Source: Rhizobium sp. ICMP 5592
GTDB taxonomy: Bacteria > Pseudomonadota > Alphaproteobacteria > Rhizobiales > Rhizobiaceae
NCBI RefSeq assembly: GCF_009498525.1
Contig: NZ_QSNT01000001.1
Span: 372,001 to 436,000 of the forward strand
Reading direction: 5' to 3'
Length of the DNA: 64,000 bases
Made by a program: the position numbers and the translations under genes
Shown: positions 9,822-18,611 of the stretch, piece by piece
Layout: each line of letters begins with the position of its first letter
How positions within the stretch are numbered: the stretch's first letter is position 1
Notes under the pieces: model-generated
Database searches by the model: none
Told to the model about the DNA's origin: nothing
The model's input: the letters and a program-made list of their open reading frames with translations, nothing else

Positions 9822-10805
9822 CTATTTCATGCAGGCAGTGTTGGCCACTGCACCGATACAATCCGGTGAGGGTACGATAGTGCTGTAGGTCTGCGTCGCT
9901 GCTGGCTGAGCTAGTCCTGTTGTCGTCGTCGGCATCGGGATCGCGTTCGTCTGGCCCTGGCCGTATTGCTCCCCCGGTAATGGCACCCGCGGCCCGATTG
10001 CCTGCGGAAGCACCGCGGCTGGTAGGGTTTGCGGCGAGACAGCAGCCTGGCGGCGCACGATCACGGTCCGCACAACAGGAGGGGCAGCTTCATAGCCGAT
10101 CGGCGTCGCGTTGCTGCGATAGCCGCTCATATCCGGATAGACGGGATCGCCGGGGCGGGCGAGCACCGCGTCGCCCCCCCGCACCGCTCCATAGGGATTC
10201 AGCGCTTCATTCCTGAAGCCACCGGCAATCGTATAGCCGTAGACTGTATTGAGAAGTTGGCGCTCGCTTGCACGAGCATCACACAGCCGGAGCCGGATCT
10301 GAACCATGCTGAAATTCTGCGCTTGCGTGGAGCGTCCGGCTCGAATTTGCTGCCAGGCGTAAAGGCAGGTATCTCCGGAACGGCTTTGAGCGGAAGCATA
10401 ACCGAACGGACCGTAGGTATTCTGTACGAAGGTCGCGGAGCGAGCGAGCCTGACGCCCGGTATTGCCGCCGCCAGTTCGCGCGCTATCGCATTTTCGCCG
10501 ACTGCTTTGTAAGGCGTGCTACCCAGTCCGGGGCTGCCTCCGGATACGCCTAGGAATTGTATTTTCAGAAAGTTCTGACCGGCCACTGACGAGGACGTAG
10601 CAAGCGAAATCGTCTGCTCCACATCGTCCTTGTGCTTCCGCTCGATCACATTGACGATAGCGGGACCGCCTGGCGGCGGAAATGCCAACGCTTTTTCGTT
10701 GGCAACCGTTTCAGGACCCGTCGATTGCCGCACACCGCCCGTCGTCGTGCAGCTGGTCGCCAAACCAGCCAACGTCAGCAGCGCTATTATTTTGAATAGG
10801 TGCAT
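9822..10805 (-). CDS. bcsN: Cellulose biosynthesis lipoprotein BcsN
   Basis: A 327-residue protein with a lipoprotein signal (LAGLATSC, Cys about residue 19), so probably anchored to a membrane on the periplasmic side. The rest has a conserved domain up to about residue 210, with the segment PGDPVYPDMSGYR just after it, and a Pro/Thr/Gln-rich tail. Size, lipobox and position directly upstream of bcsA match BcsN, which is found in bcs operons of Rhizobium and Agrobacterium relatives. Its biochemical role is not known. It is the first gene of the operon, 61 bp before bcsA. Confidence 0.85.
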   Translation of the reverse strand: MHLFKIIALLTLAGLATSCTTTGGVRQSTGPETVANEKALAFPPPGGPAIVNVIERKHKDDVEQTISLATSSSVAGQNFLKIQFLGVSGGSPGLGSTPYKAVGENAIARELAAAIPGVRLARSATFVQNTYGPFGYASAQSRSGDTCLYAWQQIRAGRSTQAQNFSMVQIRLRLCDARASERQLLNTVYGYTIAGGFRNEALNPYGAVRGGDAVLARPGDPVYPDMSGYRSNATPIGYEAAPPVVRTVIVRRQAAVSPQTLPAAVLPQAIGPRVPLPGEQYGQGQTNAIPMPTTTTGLAQPAATQTYSTIVPSPDCIGAVANTACMK

Positions 10806-11119
10806 CTTTGTAATCGCGGTCGTCGTCTATCGTCATATTGGTGGGAAGGTTACGCGATGGATTTGAACAGAGCCTTCATCAGAATTGAGATAAGCGCCAT
10901 TATGGTTAATCATTGGTTAACAGATCAGAAATCCAAGAAATCGAGGCAGCGGATCCTTCGGCGCGATTGGACGGACTGACATCTCCCTATCTGCCGTGGG
11001 AGTGGAGTTTGTTGTTGCGTTTTCCGTTGGATGGTCGCTAAAGATTTTGCCATATCTGCGAGCTTTACGGCCGACAAGCGACCCCGGCTTTGTCGAATTC
11101 GAGAATCGAAAGTAATTCA
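10806..11119. promoter_or_regulatory. Divergent intergenic region between bcsN and serA with a direct repeat
   Basis: This 314-bp region must hold the promoters of the cellulose operon (leftward) and serA (rightward). The heptamer TGGTTAA occurs twice at 10903-10909 and 10914-10920, in the same orientation and 11 bp apart, about one helical turn. That spacing is typical of a site for a protein binding one face of the DNA. The repeat lies about 100 bp upstream of bcsN. I could not place -10 and -35 boxes with confidence. Confidence 0.35.
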
Positions 11120-12358
11120 ATGACCCGACAACTTTCTCTCCCGCGCGAGCGGATTTCCGTCCTTCTGCTTGAAGGCATCAGCCAGAGCGCTGTGGACTAC
11201 TTTACGTCATCCGGCTACGTCAACGTGACCCATTTGCCGAAGGCCCTGGATGACAAGGATCTCAAGAGCCATATAGCAGAGGCGCACATTGTCGGCATTC
11301 GTTCGCGCACCCAGCTGACGGAGGAGATTTTCAGCTCCGCCAAAAAGCTTATTGCCGTCGGTTGTTTTTCCGTGGGGACAAATCAGGTCGACCTGGATGC
11401 GGCCCGCCGACGCGGCATCCCGGTCTTCAACGCACCCTATTCGAACACCCGCTCGGTCGCCGAGCTTGTGATCGGTGAGATCATAATGCTGACCCGGCGA
11501 ATTTTCCCGCGTTCGGCTTCTGCTCATGAGGGTGGATGGGACAAATCCGCTGTCGGCAGTCGTGAAGTGCGCGGAAAAACGCTTGGTATCGTCGGTTACG
11601 GCAACATCGGTTCGCAGCTTAGCGTTCTTGCGGAAAGCATGGGCATGAACGTGCGCTATTTTGATCCTTCAGACAAGCTTCGCCACGGCAATTCAGAATC
11701 GATGGCGACGCTTGGCGACCTTCTCGAAATCTCGGATTTCGTGACAATGCATGTTCCGGAAACCAGTTCGACGCAAAACATGATAACGGAGACCGAACTG
11801 CGCAGGATGAAAAAGGGAGCGCTTTTCATCAATAATTCCCGCGGGACCGTGGTGGATCTCGAAGCGCTTGCGAAGGTTTTGAAGGAAGGACATCTCGCAG
11901 GCGCGGCTGTGGACGTGTTCCCGAGGGAGCCGGCATCAAACAACGAGCGTTTCGAAACGCCGCTCCAGGGTTTGGACAATGTCATTCTGACGCCGCATAT
12001 CGGCGGCTCGACCGAAGAAGCCCAGGAGCGCATCGGCGGGGAAGTCTCCAGGAAGCTTGTGGAATATTCCGACGTCGGCTCGACGCTGGGCGCCGTCAAT
12101 TTTCCCCAGGTTCAACTGCCGCCACGTCCAAACGGCACGCGTTTCATCCATGTTCATGAAAATCGCCCTGGCATGCTAAACAGTCTGAATGCGATTTTTT
12201 CGTCCCGCGCCCTTAATATCGTCGGTGAGTTCCTGCAGACGCACGGCGACACGGGTTACGTGGTGATTGAAGCCGAGGGCGTCGGCCAGACAGCCGATGA
12301 CATCCTTGACGCGCTTCGCCAGATCCCGGGAACGATACGAGCTCGATTGCTCTACTGA
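11120..12358 (+). CDS. serA: D-3-phosphoglycerate dehydrogenase with ACT domain
   Basis: Oxidises 3-phosphoglycerate to 3-phosphohydroxypyruvate with NAD, the first step of serine synthesis. The ATG at 11120 (MTRQLS) is preferred to the TTG at 11090. The 412-residue protein has the D-isomer-specific 2-hydroxyacid dehydrogenase fold: substrate domain, Rossmann motif VGYGNIGSQ, NNSRGTVVD, and the catalytic His in TPHIGGSTEEAQ. A C-terminal ACT domain (VHENRPGMLNSLNAIF onward) follows, as in the short E. coli-type enzyme regulated by serine. It stands alone, with no other serine gene nearby, so on this replicon it is probably an accessory paralogue. A damaged copy of part of it lies at 14329-14420. 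Confidence 0.93.
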   Translation: MTRQLSLPRERISVLLLEGISQSAVDYFTSSGYVNVTHLPKALDDKDLKSHIAEAHIVGIRSRTQLTEEIFSSAKKLIAVGCFSVGTNQVDLDAARRRGIPVFNAPYSNTRSVAELVIGEIIMLTRRIFPRSASAHEGGWDKSAVGSREVRGKTLGIVGYGNIGSQLSVLAESMGMNVRYFDPSDKLRHGNSESMATLGDLLEISDFVTMHVPETSSTQNMITETELRRMKKGALFINNSRGTVVDLEALAKVLKEGHLAGAAVDVFPREPASNNERFETPLQGLDNVILTPHIGGSTEEAQERIGGEVSRKLVEYSDVGSTLGAVNFPQVQLPPRPNGTRFIHVHENRPGMLNSLNAIFSSRALNIVGEFLQTHGDTGYVVIEAEGVGQTADDILDALRQIPGTIRARLLY

Positions 12359-12446
12359 AGCCGGTAGCCCTGTCGAGGAATTCAATCAATAGGTCGCTAC
12401 TGGCGACCAAATGAGACCGAGGCCATAATTAATTGAGGGCAATCCG

Positions 12447-12845
12447 TTAGGACAGCAACCGCGACGTCTGCCCCTGCTCTGCAAGCAGTTCGACCGCCTG
12501 TTTATCGAATGAGACGAAGGTTTCTCCGCCTAACCAATTGCCCTCATAGGCCATGATGCCGTCCGCAAAATCACCCCCGGCTTCGAGAATCGCAAGTCCG
12601 GCCTCGACAGCAGGCCGGTTCATCACCACATTTCCGGCATCCAGCAAATCGCGGATCGTCACGGCTACATCTTCTTTCGGCAGCTTCGCGCCCCGGCGAA
12701 GTATCCAAACCAGCTCACACAGGCAGGGCAATGAGACCGCGATGAGCGAGGCCTCTTTCAGAAGCTTGCCGGCGGCGCGGCCCTGCGTTGCATCGTCCTG
12801 CAAAACAGCACGAGCCAGCACATTTGTATCGACCGAAATTTTCAT
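12447..12845 (-). CDS. PIN-domain toxin, VapC-type
   Basis: Predicted Mg-dependent ribonuclease toxin of a type II toxin-antitoxin pair. The 132-residue protein starts at the ATG at 12845 (MKISVDTN), which overlaps the antitoxin stop by 4 bp. The PIN acidic residues are visible: Asp in SVDTNVLAR, Glu in CELVW, Asp in DFADGIM and Asp in SFDKQA. Translational coupling after the antitoxin gene is usual for these modules. Such pairs help stabilise plasmids, which fits a repABC replicon. Confidence 0.87.
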   Translation of the reverse strand: MKISVDTNVLARAVLQDDATQGRAAGKLLKEASLIAVSLPCLCELVWILRRGAKLPKEDVAVTIRDLLDAGNVVMNRPAVEAGLAILEAGGDFADGIMAYEGNWLGGETFVSFDKQAVELLAEQGQTSRLLS

Positions 12846-13093
12846 TCTTCTCCCGCCCAACCAGAGGCGGCAATCTCGTTCATTTCCTCAATCGTCATCG
12901 GCTTTTTGACCTTGCCTGCATGCCGACCGATGAAGCTATCGATGCTGCCGGTCGGCTTTGCCGCTTTCACCCGAAGCTCGCCGCCTGGCAGCTTGTCGAA
13001 GTCGATCCGTTCACCCGGCTTGATACCGAGGTGCTGCAGCAGATCCCGCTTTAGCGTGACCTGCCCTTTCATCGTTACCGCCAGTGAAGTCAT
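12842..13093 (-). CDS. Antitoxin of AbrB/MazE (SpoVT) type
   Basis: An 83-residue protein whose first 45 residues (TMKGQVTLKRDLLQHLGIKP) form a swapped-hairpin AbrB/MazE DNA-binding domain. The C-terminal half (VKKPMTIEEMNEIAAS) would bind and neutralise the PIN toxin encoded immediately downstream. The ATG at 13093 is preceded by AAAGGAA. Pairs of this make-up usually repress their own promoter, which would lie in the AT-rich stretch upstream (13100-13160). Confidence 0.87.
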   Translation of the reverse strand: MTSLAVTMKGQVTLKRDLLQHLGIKPGERIDFDKLPGGELRVKAAKPTGSIDSFIGRHAGKVKKPMTIEEMNEIAASGWAGEE

Positions 13094-13518
13094 GGGGACA
13101 TTCCTTTTCGCTGATTATGATTAGATAGTAATTGAAATTCTCATTACCAGCAAGTTCATCAGGAATCTCGTTGGCCGATTTCGTAGCCTAGGGGCAATAT
13201 AGCCGCATAGCCGCCTGGGTCGGATGCTTGCCCGTGCAATTCAAATCCTCGCGACCGCTGAATCCCAGCCCCTCCCCTCACGCTTCCTGGTGCCTGTGAC
13301 GTGCGACTTACCCGCAATCATAAAACACGCTTGCAAAGGAACCTCTCCTTACGCATCGCGCATCTGTACGAGGGGGCCTTCAAACAAAGGTCGGAAAATC
13401 TTCGTTTTCGATCGCTGCTGCCACAATTACGCCTGCCGCTTCCGAAATTGTCGGCGGCACGCATACCCCGCCGACGCGGCGCGCAGTCCCGTGCGTTGTT
13501 CGGGAAGTTGGTTGAGAC
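13094..13518. other. 425-bp intergenic region without a supported gene
   Basis: It holds the likely promoter of the toxin-antitoxin pair in the AT-rich stretch at about 13100-13160 and, at its other end, the leader of the L,D-transpeptidase gene. The short frames here have poor composition and no ribosome-binding sites. I see no RNA gene or repeat. Confidence 0.4.
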
Positions 13519-14301
13519 ATGAAGACTTCAAGATTGATCCTTTTGCCCGCTCTGGCTGTGCTGATGACGAGCGTCTCCGTGCATGCCCAGGAATGGCGGT
13601 ATTTGCCGGATTATGGCGACGACCTGGATAGCGGCTATGCTACTCCGCACTACGGGCGGGAGGCGCCGCCGCGCTATCGCGATGATCGTCGTTTCGACGA
13701 TGACTACTATTCCCGGGGTGATCCCTATGGTTATTACGACGACGAAGACGGCGATTTCCCGTCGCAACCCCGTCCACAACGGCGGGCTTCGATCGATCGA
13801 GGCGCAATCTCTCCCCAACTCAATTCTGGCGTCAAAGATGACAAGCGGGCGAGCCTGGCGCGGTCACCCATCCCGCGCACGGTAGTCTCCTTTTCCGGCT
13901 ACGATCCTGGCACGATCGTGATCTCCACCAAGGAAAAGCGCCTCTATCTCGTACTCAACGACGGAACTGCTCTCAAATACGGCATCGGCGTCGGCAAGCA
14001 GGGCTTCGACTGGAAGGGCACGGAGACGATCAGCCGCAAAGCAGAATGGCCGACCTGGACGCCGCCCAAGGAAATGATCGCTCGCCGGCCAGAACTACCT
14101 GACCGCATGGATGGAGGCCTCAATAATCCTCTCGGAGCGAGAGCACTCTATCTCGGTTCCACTCTCTATCGTATCCATGGCACCAACGAGCCCAACTCGA
14201 TCGGCAAGGCGGTATCTTCCGGCTGCATCCGCATGGCAAATCCGGATGTGATGGATCTCTATGGCCGGGTCGGCGTGGGTACAAAGGTCGTCGTGCTTTG
14301 A
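13519..14301 (+). CDS. L,D-transpeptidase, YkuD family
   Basis: Periplasmic enzyme predicted to make 3-3 cross-links in peptidoglycan or to attach proteins to it. The 260-residue protein has a signal peptide (ALAVLMTSVSVHA, cut before QEW), an Asp/Arg/Tyr-rich low-complexity region (about 30-100), and a YkuD domain from about residue 130. The catalytic signature is HGTNEP followed by SSGCIRMAN, with the nucleophilic Cys inside SGC. It stands alone, with a hairpin terminator directly after the stop. The Tyr/Asp-rich linker is longer than in minimal YkuD enzymes. Confidence 0.92.
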   Translation: MKTSRLILLPALAVLMTSVSVHAQEWRYLPDYGDDLDSGYATPHYGREAPPRYRDDRRFDDDYYSRGDPYGYYDDEDGDFPSQPRPQRRASIDRGAISPQLNSGVKDDKRASLARSPIPRTVVSFSGYDPGTIVISTKEKRLYLVLNDGTALKYGIGVGKQGFDWKGTETISRKAEWPTWTPPKEMIARRPELPDRMDGGLNNPLGARALYLGSTLYRIHGTNEPNSIGKAVSSGCIRMANPDVMDLYGRVGVGTKVVVL

Positions 14302-14328
14302 TGGAACCCCAGCGCTGCTGGGGTCCAT
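14301..14328 (+). terminator. Hairpin after the L,D-transpeptidase gene
   Basis: Starting at the last base of the stop codon, ATGGA-A-CCCCAGC pairs with GCTGGGGTCCAT around a GCT loop: a 12-bp stem with one bulged A. There is no long T run, only a short T-rich stretch about 7 bases downstream, so termination is likely but not certain. Confidence 0.45.
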
Positions 14329-14420
14329 GAGGACATTTTCAGGTCTGCCAAAAAGCTTATGGCCGTCGGTTGTTCTTCCTTGGGGACAAATCAAGTCGAC
14401 CCAGATGTGGCCCGCCGACG
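14329..14420 (+). pseudogene. Relic fragment of a serA paralogue
   Basis: This 92-bp stretch aligns without gaps to serA positions 11321-11412 with about 10 mismatches (roughly 89 percent identity by eye). It covers the codons for EEIFSSAKKLIAVGC and the start of the Rossmann approach region. No surrounding dehydrogenase sequence remains on either side and it cannot encode a working protein. It is best explained as a leftover of a serA duplication or rearrangement, with the intact gene 2.9 kb upstream. Confidence 0.7.
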
Positions 14421-14432
14421 TAGCCGAATGTC

Positions 14433-15026
14433 TTAGGCAGTTTGCTCGGCGTGCGCTGCCCCTGCCAGCAATCTCTCCGCAGCCACCTTTAGGCATTCTT
14501 CGAAAGCCGTGAGATCGAGGAACAGCCTGTCGGGCTCCACTTCGCGCGTGACAATCGTTCCGCTGCGGCTATCGATGCCACCATCCAGCATCAGATTATC
14601 GGCCATGTCGAAATTCTCAAGCGACATTCCGTCCGTGCCGCGGTAGCGCCCATCGTCACCGAGATGGATGGAGCCACCGTAGAAGTGGCTTACCCGTTCG
14701 AAATGGCTCTTCGTGCTGTTGGAAAAGGCAAAGGCCGGGCAGCCACGGGCGCACATGAAGCCCAGTTCGAAGGCCGTGCCGACATCGGCGGCGACGCCCC
14801 GGAAGGGTGTCAGATTGGCGATGATCAAATCAGCGCTCAGCATCAGACTTTCATTGATGGCGCTGATCGCGAGACCGCGCTGCCGCTTCGTTTCGGTCTC
14901 CGGAACCACTAGGTCGCCCGGCGATACCGGCGTGAAGCCGAAGCGGCGGGCCAAGGCGATCTTGCGATCAAGGATTTCCCGTGCGTTCGGAAGAAAGACC
15001 TCCGGGCCTGCCAAATATGCTCTCAA
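14433..15026 (-). CDS. Nucleoside 2-deoxyribosyltransferase family protein
   Basis: A 197-residue protein of the NDT family, which cleaves or exchanges the base of deoxyribonucleosides (or relatives) through a glycosyl-enzyme intermediate. Family marks are the N-terminal YLAGPEVF, the segment SADLIIANLTPFRG and the active-site Glu in VGTAFELGF. The protein is soluble. It lies 65 bp downstream of the oxidase gene on the same strand and may be co-transcribed with it, though no functional link is obvious. The true substrate is unknown. Confidence 0.85.
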   Translation of the reverse strand: MRAYLAGPEVFLPNAREILDRKIALARRFGFTPVSPGDLVVPETETKRQRGLAISAINESLMLSADLIIANLTPFRGVAADVGTAFELGFMCARGCPAFAFSNSTKSHFERVSHFYGGSIHLGDDGRYRGTDGMSLENFDMADNLMLDGGIDSRSGTIVTREVEPDRLFLDLTAFEECLKVAAERLLAGAAHAEQTA

Positions 15027-15091
15027 TCTATTACCTCTTTGTTGGGATGCACGACTCCGGAATTATTAAGCCGCGTGACAATCCGCCGTGA

Positions 15092-16384
15092 TCACTTTTC
15101 CATGGCGTCCTGTACACGCCCCGTGGCGACACGAGCAAGGACGCCGAGCTTCCAAAAACGATGGAAGGCAAATGTCTGGAAGTCGCGCCGGATCGGAAAA
15201 GCGATCTCCTCTTCCGGAACGCCGGCAAGCCGGTCCGCGAGAAGCCGGCCGATCAGCGTCGCCATGGCAACACCACGCCCGTTATAGCCAAGCGCGACAA
15301 AGGCGTTCGGAGCCGGTTCGGCGAGAATGGGATAATGATCCCTGGTCATCGCCACCTGCCCGTACCAGCGATGTGGCCAACGCTGCCCTTTCAGCGCCGG
15401 CCACAGGCGTTCCGCATAGGCGACGAGATGGGCATAATCGGCGGCCGCGTCGCTCGGCGCCTGCTTGCCGCGCCCGCCCATCAGCATTCTCCCCTGATCG
15501 TCGATGCGATAGTAAACCGTGACCCTGCCGGTTTCATAAAGCACCGAGCGCGTCGGCATGATCGATGCCGCAAGCTCCGCCGGCAGCGGATCTGTCGCGA
15601 CGATGGAGCTGTAGACCGGAACGATCGCCGTCTTCAGCCGGGGCCAGAGATCGCCGGTATAGCCGTTGGTCGCGATGACGAGTTTCTCAACCCTGACCCT
15701 GCCCGTCGGCGTATCGATGCGCCAGCCGGAACCTTCCGGATGAACGGACAAGGCCGGCGTCTTCGTGTGAATACGCGCGCCAGCGGCAATGGCGGCGCGG
15801 GCGAGACCACGGGCATAGCCAAGCGGATTGAGCTGACCGCCCCTCGGATCGAACCAGGCAGAATGATAGCGCGTCGTGCCGGTACGCTCGGCGACTTGCT
15901 GCCGGTTCAGAAGCTCCACGGGCACATCGCGCTCGACGCACTGGCTGACGAGCGATGCCGCCGCCTTGCCGCCGGCTTCAGAAAACGCGGCGCGGATCGT
16001 GCCGCTCTGGTGGGCAGCGCAATCGATGTCGAAACGCCGGATCAGACCGAAGACCTCGTCGGGTCCGCCATAAGCCAGCTTGAGCATGCGTCGGCCGCGC
16101 TCGTGCCCAAACGCATGTTCCACCTCGACGGGATCAGCCTTCAGCCCCGAATTGACCTGGCCGCCATTGCGGCCCGAGCATCCCCAGCCGATTTCACTGG
16201 CGTCGAGTACAATGGTGGAAATGCCCTTTTCAGCCAGATGGAGTGCCGTCGAGAGACCGGTATAACCGGCGCCGACGATCCCGACGGCGGCAGATACGTC
16301 GCCGGCCAGCGGCTCGGTTGCCGGCGCGGGCGCCGCCGTCTTGAGATAGAGGTTCTCCGCTGGGGTCGGAGGGGAGATATACAT
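15092..16384 (-). CDS. FAD-dependent amine/amino-acid oxidase (DAO family, PuuB-like)
   Basis: A 430-residue flavoenzyme of the D-amino-acid oxidase/glycine oxidase fold. The FAD-binding Rossmann motif is VGIVGAGYTGLSTALHLAE (about 34-52), followed by the GCSGRNGGQVNSG segment typical of gamma-glutamylputrescine oxidases. The C-terminal GYNGRGVAMATLIG closes the FAD site. AGGATAAG lies before the ATG. It is divergent from an XRE-cupin regulator of the PuuR type, the usual partner of such oxidases, so oxidation of a polyamine or a related amine is likely. The substrate cannot be fixed from sequence. Confidence 0.88.
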   Translation of the reverse strand: MYISPPTPAENLYLKTAAPAPATEPLAGDVSAAVGIVGAGYTGLSTALHLAEKGISTIVLDASEIGWGCSGRNGGQVNSGLKADPVEVEHAFGHERGRRMLKLAYGGPDEVFGLIRRFDIDCAAHQSGTIRAAFSEAGGKAAASLVSQCVERDVPVELLNRQQVAERTGTTRYHSAWFDPRGGQLNPLGYARGLARAAIAAGARIHTKTPALSVHPEGSGWRIDTPTGRVRVEKLVIATNGYTGDLWPRLKTAIVPVYSSIVATDPLPAELAASIMPTRSVLYETGRVTVYYRIDDQGRMLMGGRGKQAPSDAAADYAHLVAYAERLWPALKGQRWPHRWYGQVAMTRDHYPILAEPAPNAFVALGYNGRGVAMATLIGRLLADRLAGVPEEEIAFPIRRDFQTFAFHRFWKLGVLARVATGRVQDAMEK

Positions 16385-16489
16385 GAGACTTATCCTGTAT
16401 CCATGATCGCAGATGCGGCCATATCAACTGCCTAATCATCGGAAAAATGAAACATGAAAGTCTAAGTTCTGCAATAACTGAAATTTTTG

Positions 16490-16495
16490 TATAAT
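16490..16495 (+). promoter_or_regulatory. Candidate -10 box of the XRE-cupin regulator
   Basis: TATAAT lies in a strongly AT-rich stretch (about 16440-16510) 35 bp before the ATG of the regulator, in the divergent region with the oxidase gene. The matching -35 sequence is weak, so this is only a candidate. Confidence 0.35.
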
Positions 16496-16529
16496 ATTTT
16501 CACGTTTGGGATAATCGGGGGAGGGATCC

Positions 16530-17129
16530 ATGGTGCCGGAAGCATCCAAGCTCGACACAGCCTCGAGTAAGCGGCCCGCCACAGGAGGCATTGGCCAGCG
16601 GTTGCGGCAAAGGCGGCGGATCCGCCGTATCTCGTTAGATGAATTATCCAAACAGACCGGCCTGTCGATCGGGCTGCTAAGTCAGATCGAGCGGGATATC
16701 AGCGCGCCGTCGCTGCGCTCTCTGCGTCTCATCTGCGATGCGCTCGAGATCCAGATCGGCTGGCTCTTCGATCAGCCGGAACCAACGGAGTCTGAATTCG
16801 TGGTTCGCGCCGCCCAGCGCCGAAAGATCGCCCTGTCAAAACAGGGGATCGTCAAGGAGCTTCTGTCGCCCGACGCCGTACCGCGCATCCAGATGATGCG
16901 GATGATCCTTCATCCGGGAACGGCGACCGACACGGAGGAATATACCCTGCCGGCAGCCGAGTGCGGCACCGTGATTTCCGGACGGCTCGGCTTCCAGATC
17001 ATGGGGCATACCAGCATTCTGGAAGTCGGCGACAGCTTCGCCTTCGACGAAGCCGCTTCCCATCGCTTCTGGTGCGAGGGAGACGCCCCGGTCGAGATCC
17101 TGATGGTGACGACGCCGGCCATCTATTAA
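16530..17129 (+). CDS. XRE-family regulator with C-terminal cupin domain (PuuR-like)
   Basis: A 199-residue transcription factor with a helix-turn-helix at about 20-75 (RRIRRISLDELSKQTGLSIG) and a double-stranded beta-helix cupin at about 130-198 (GTVISGRLGFQIMG, GDSFAFDEAASHRFW), which probably senses a small molecule. It is divergent from the FAD oxidase gene, with 145 bp between the starts, and this layout suggests that it controls the oxidase and itself. Start ATG 16530 follows GGGGGAGGG. Confidence 0.9.
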   Translation: MVPEASKLDTASSKRPATGGIGQRLRQRRRIRRISLDELSKQTGLSIGLLSQIERDISAPSLRSLRLICDALEIQIGWLFDQPEPTESEFVVRAAQRRKIALSKQGIVKELLSPDAVPRIQMMRMILHPGTATDTEEYTLPAAECGTVISGRLGFQIMGHTSILEVGDSFAFDEAASHRFWCEGDAPVEILMVTTPAIY

Positions 17130-17159
17130 GGCGAAGAGCCGGCAGACAGCTGGCCGTCG

Positions 17160-18326
17160 TTACGGTAGCCGCTGCGCAACCACGGCGGCCCAATAGTCGA
17201 TGCCGTAGGCGATAGCATCGTCATTGAAGTTGTAAGCCGGGTTGTGCAAGTCGGCGCTGTCGCCATTGCCAAGCCAGATGAATGCACCGGGCCGCTTTTC
17301 GAGCATGTAGGAAAAATCCTCGGAACCCATGGTCATCGGCCAGTTGCCGTCGACACGTTCCGCGCCGACGATGCTTTCGGCGGCGGCGATCGCGACCGAG
17401 GTCTTCTCGATATCGTTGACGGTCACCGGATATCCGGGGCGCCAGTCGATCACGGCCTCGGCGTCGTAGAGCGCGGCCGTTGCCTTGACCACATCGCGGA
17501 ACCGTTGTTCGACCGCCCGGCGCGTGGCCGGCAGCATGGTGCGGATCGTGCCGCCGACTTCGACCGCTGGCGGAATAACGTTCAGCGCCTTTCGGTCGCC
17601 GCCGCTGATGAAAGTGATGGACACCACGACGGAATCGAGCGGATCGATGAAGCGCGATGCGATCGACTGAAGCGCGACGACCAGATGCGAGGCGGCAAGC
17701 ACCGGGTCCCGGGCAAGATGCGGCGTGGCCGCATGACCGCCGAGTCCGGTCATCGTGATGACGAAGCGATCACCCGCCGCCATCATCGGGCCGCTGCGGA
17801 TGGCGAACGAGCCGACATCAAGACCCGGCTGATTGTGCATGCCATAGACCTCCTCGATGCCGAAACGCTCGAGCAAACCCTCCTCCAGCATGACGCGACC
17901 GCCACCGCCACCCTCTTCCGCCGGCTGAAAGACGAGAACGATCTTGCCGGCGAAATCCCGCTCCGCGGCAAAGCGCTTGGCGGCGCCGAGCAGGATGGCG
18001 GTGTGGCCATCATGCCCGCAGGCATGCATCATGTTCGGCACTTTTGACGCATAGGGCAGGTTCGTCTGTTCCGACATCGGCAGCGCGTCCATGTCGCAGC
18101 GAAGCGCGATCGTCTTGCCGGCACCTCTATTGCCTGAAATCACCGCCACGACGCCGGACGTGGCAATCCCTGTCACCACCTCGTCGCAACCGAACTCCCG
18201 CAGTTTCTCCGCCACCAGCGCCGAGGTGCGCGGCAGGTCGAACAGGATCTCCGGATGCTGATGGATGTCGCGGCGCCATATCTTGGCTTCGTCCGCGATG
18301 ATGCGCGATGCTTCGGACGGTTTCAT
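17160..18326 (-). CDS. M20-family amidohydrolase (hippurate hydrolase / N-acyl amino acid deacylase type)
   Basis: Metal-dependent amidohydrolase of 388 residues when started at the ATG at 18326 (MKPSEA), which follows AGGAGAG; the frame opens earlier at 18419. Metal ligands are visible in HACGHDGH, in QPAEEGGGG (catalytic Glu and ligand Glu) and in the C-terminal LHNPAYNF segment. The lid or dimerisation domain begins near GLGGHAATPH. The family removes acyl groups from amino acids or indole conjugates, and the substrate here is unknown. It is convergent with the XRE-cupin gene, 30 bp away, so it could belong to the same amine catabolism region. Confidence 0.9.
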   Translation of the reverse strand: MKPSEASRIIADEAKIWRRDIHQHPEILFDLPRTSALVAEKLREFGCDEVVTGIATSGVVAVISGNRGAGKTIALRCDMDALPMSEQTNLPYASKVPNMMHACGHDGHTAILLGAAKRFAAERDFAGKIVLVFQPAEEGGGGGRVMLEEGLLERFGIEEVYGMHNQPGLDVGSFAIRSGPMMAAGDRFVITMTGLGGHAATPHLARDPVLAASHLVVALQSIASRFIDPLDSVVVSITFISGGDRKALNVIPPAVEVGGTIRTMLPATRRAVEQRFRDVVKATAALYDAEAVIDWRPGYPVTVNDIEKTSVAIAAAESIVGAERVDGNWPMTMGSEDFSYMLEKRPGAFIWLGNGDSADLHNPAYNFNDDAIAYGIDYWAAVVAQRLP

Positions 18327-18611
18327 GAGAACTCTCCTGCAAAAGTGGCTTGGCATCGGCCTTGGGATCACCGATGACGGGCGGAATGGATCACGACCAG
18401 ACATAGCGCTGCACGGCATGTGCGTACAGTCATCTTGCGCGGATGCCTGACATCGCGCCCGAGAAAAACGAAACGCGCCTCGTCCCGCGATTTACAAAAT
18501 CCACAGCCGGGGTGATTGTCGTTCCAGCGAAGCGGCAATGGGCGTATATTCGCGCTGCGGCTGCAAGCACTGTGCGGTCGATACAGGCCAAGTATTTGTG
18601 GGGTACGGGTA

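Noticed and set aside
12392..12408. GGTCGC/GCGACC stem after serA as a terminator
   Set aside because: Only six base pairs and no T run; too weak to call.
15161..16435. 424-codon plus-strand frame opposite the FAD oxidase gene
   Set aside because: Arg- and Asp-rich shadow of the oxidase; no domain and no start signal.
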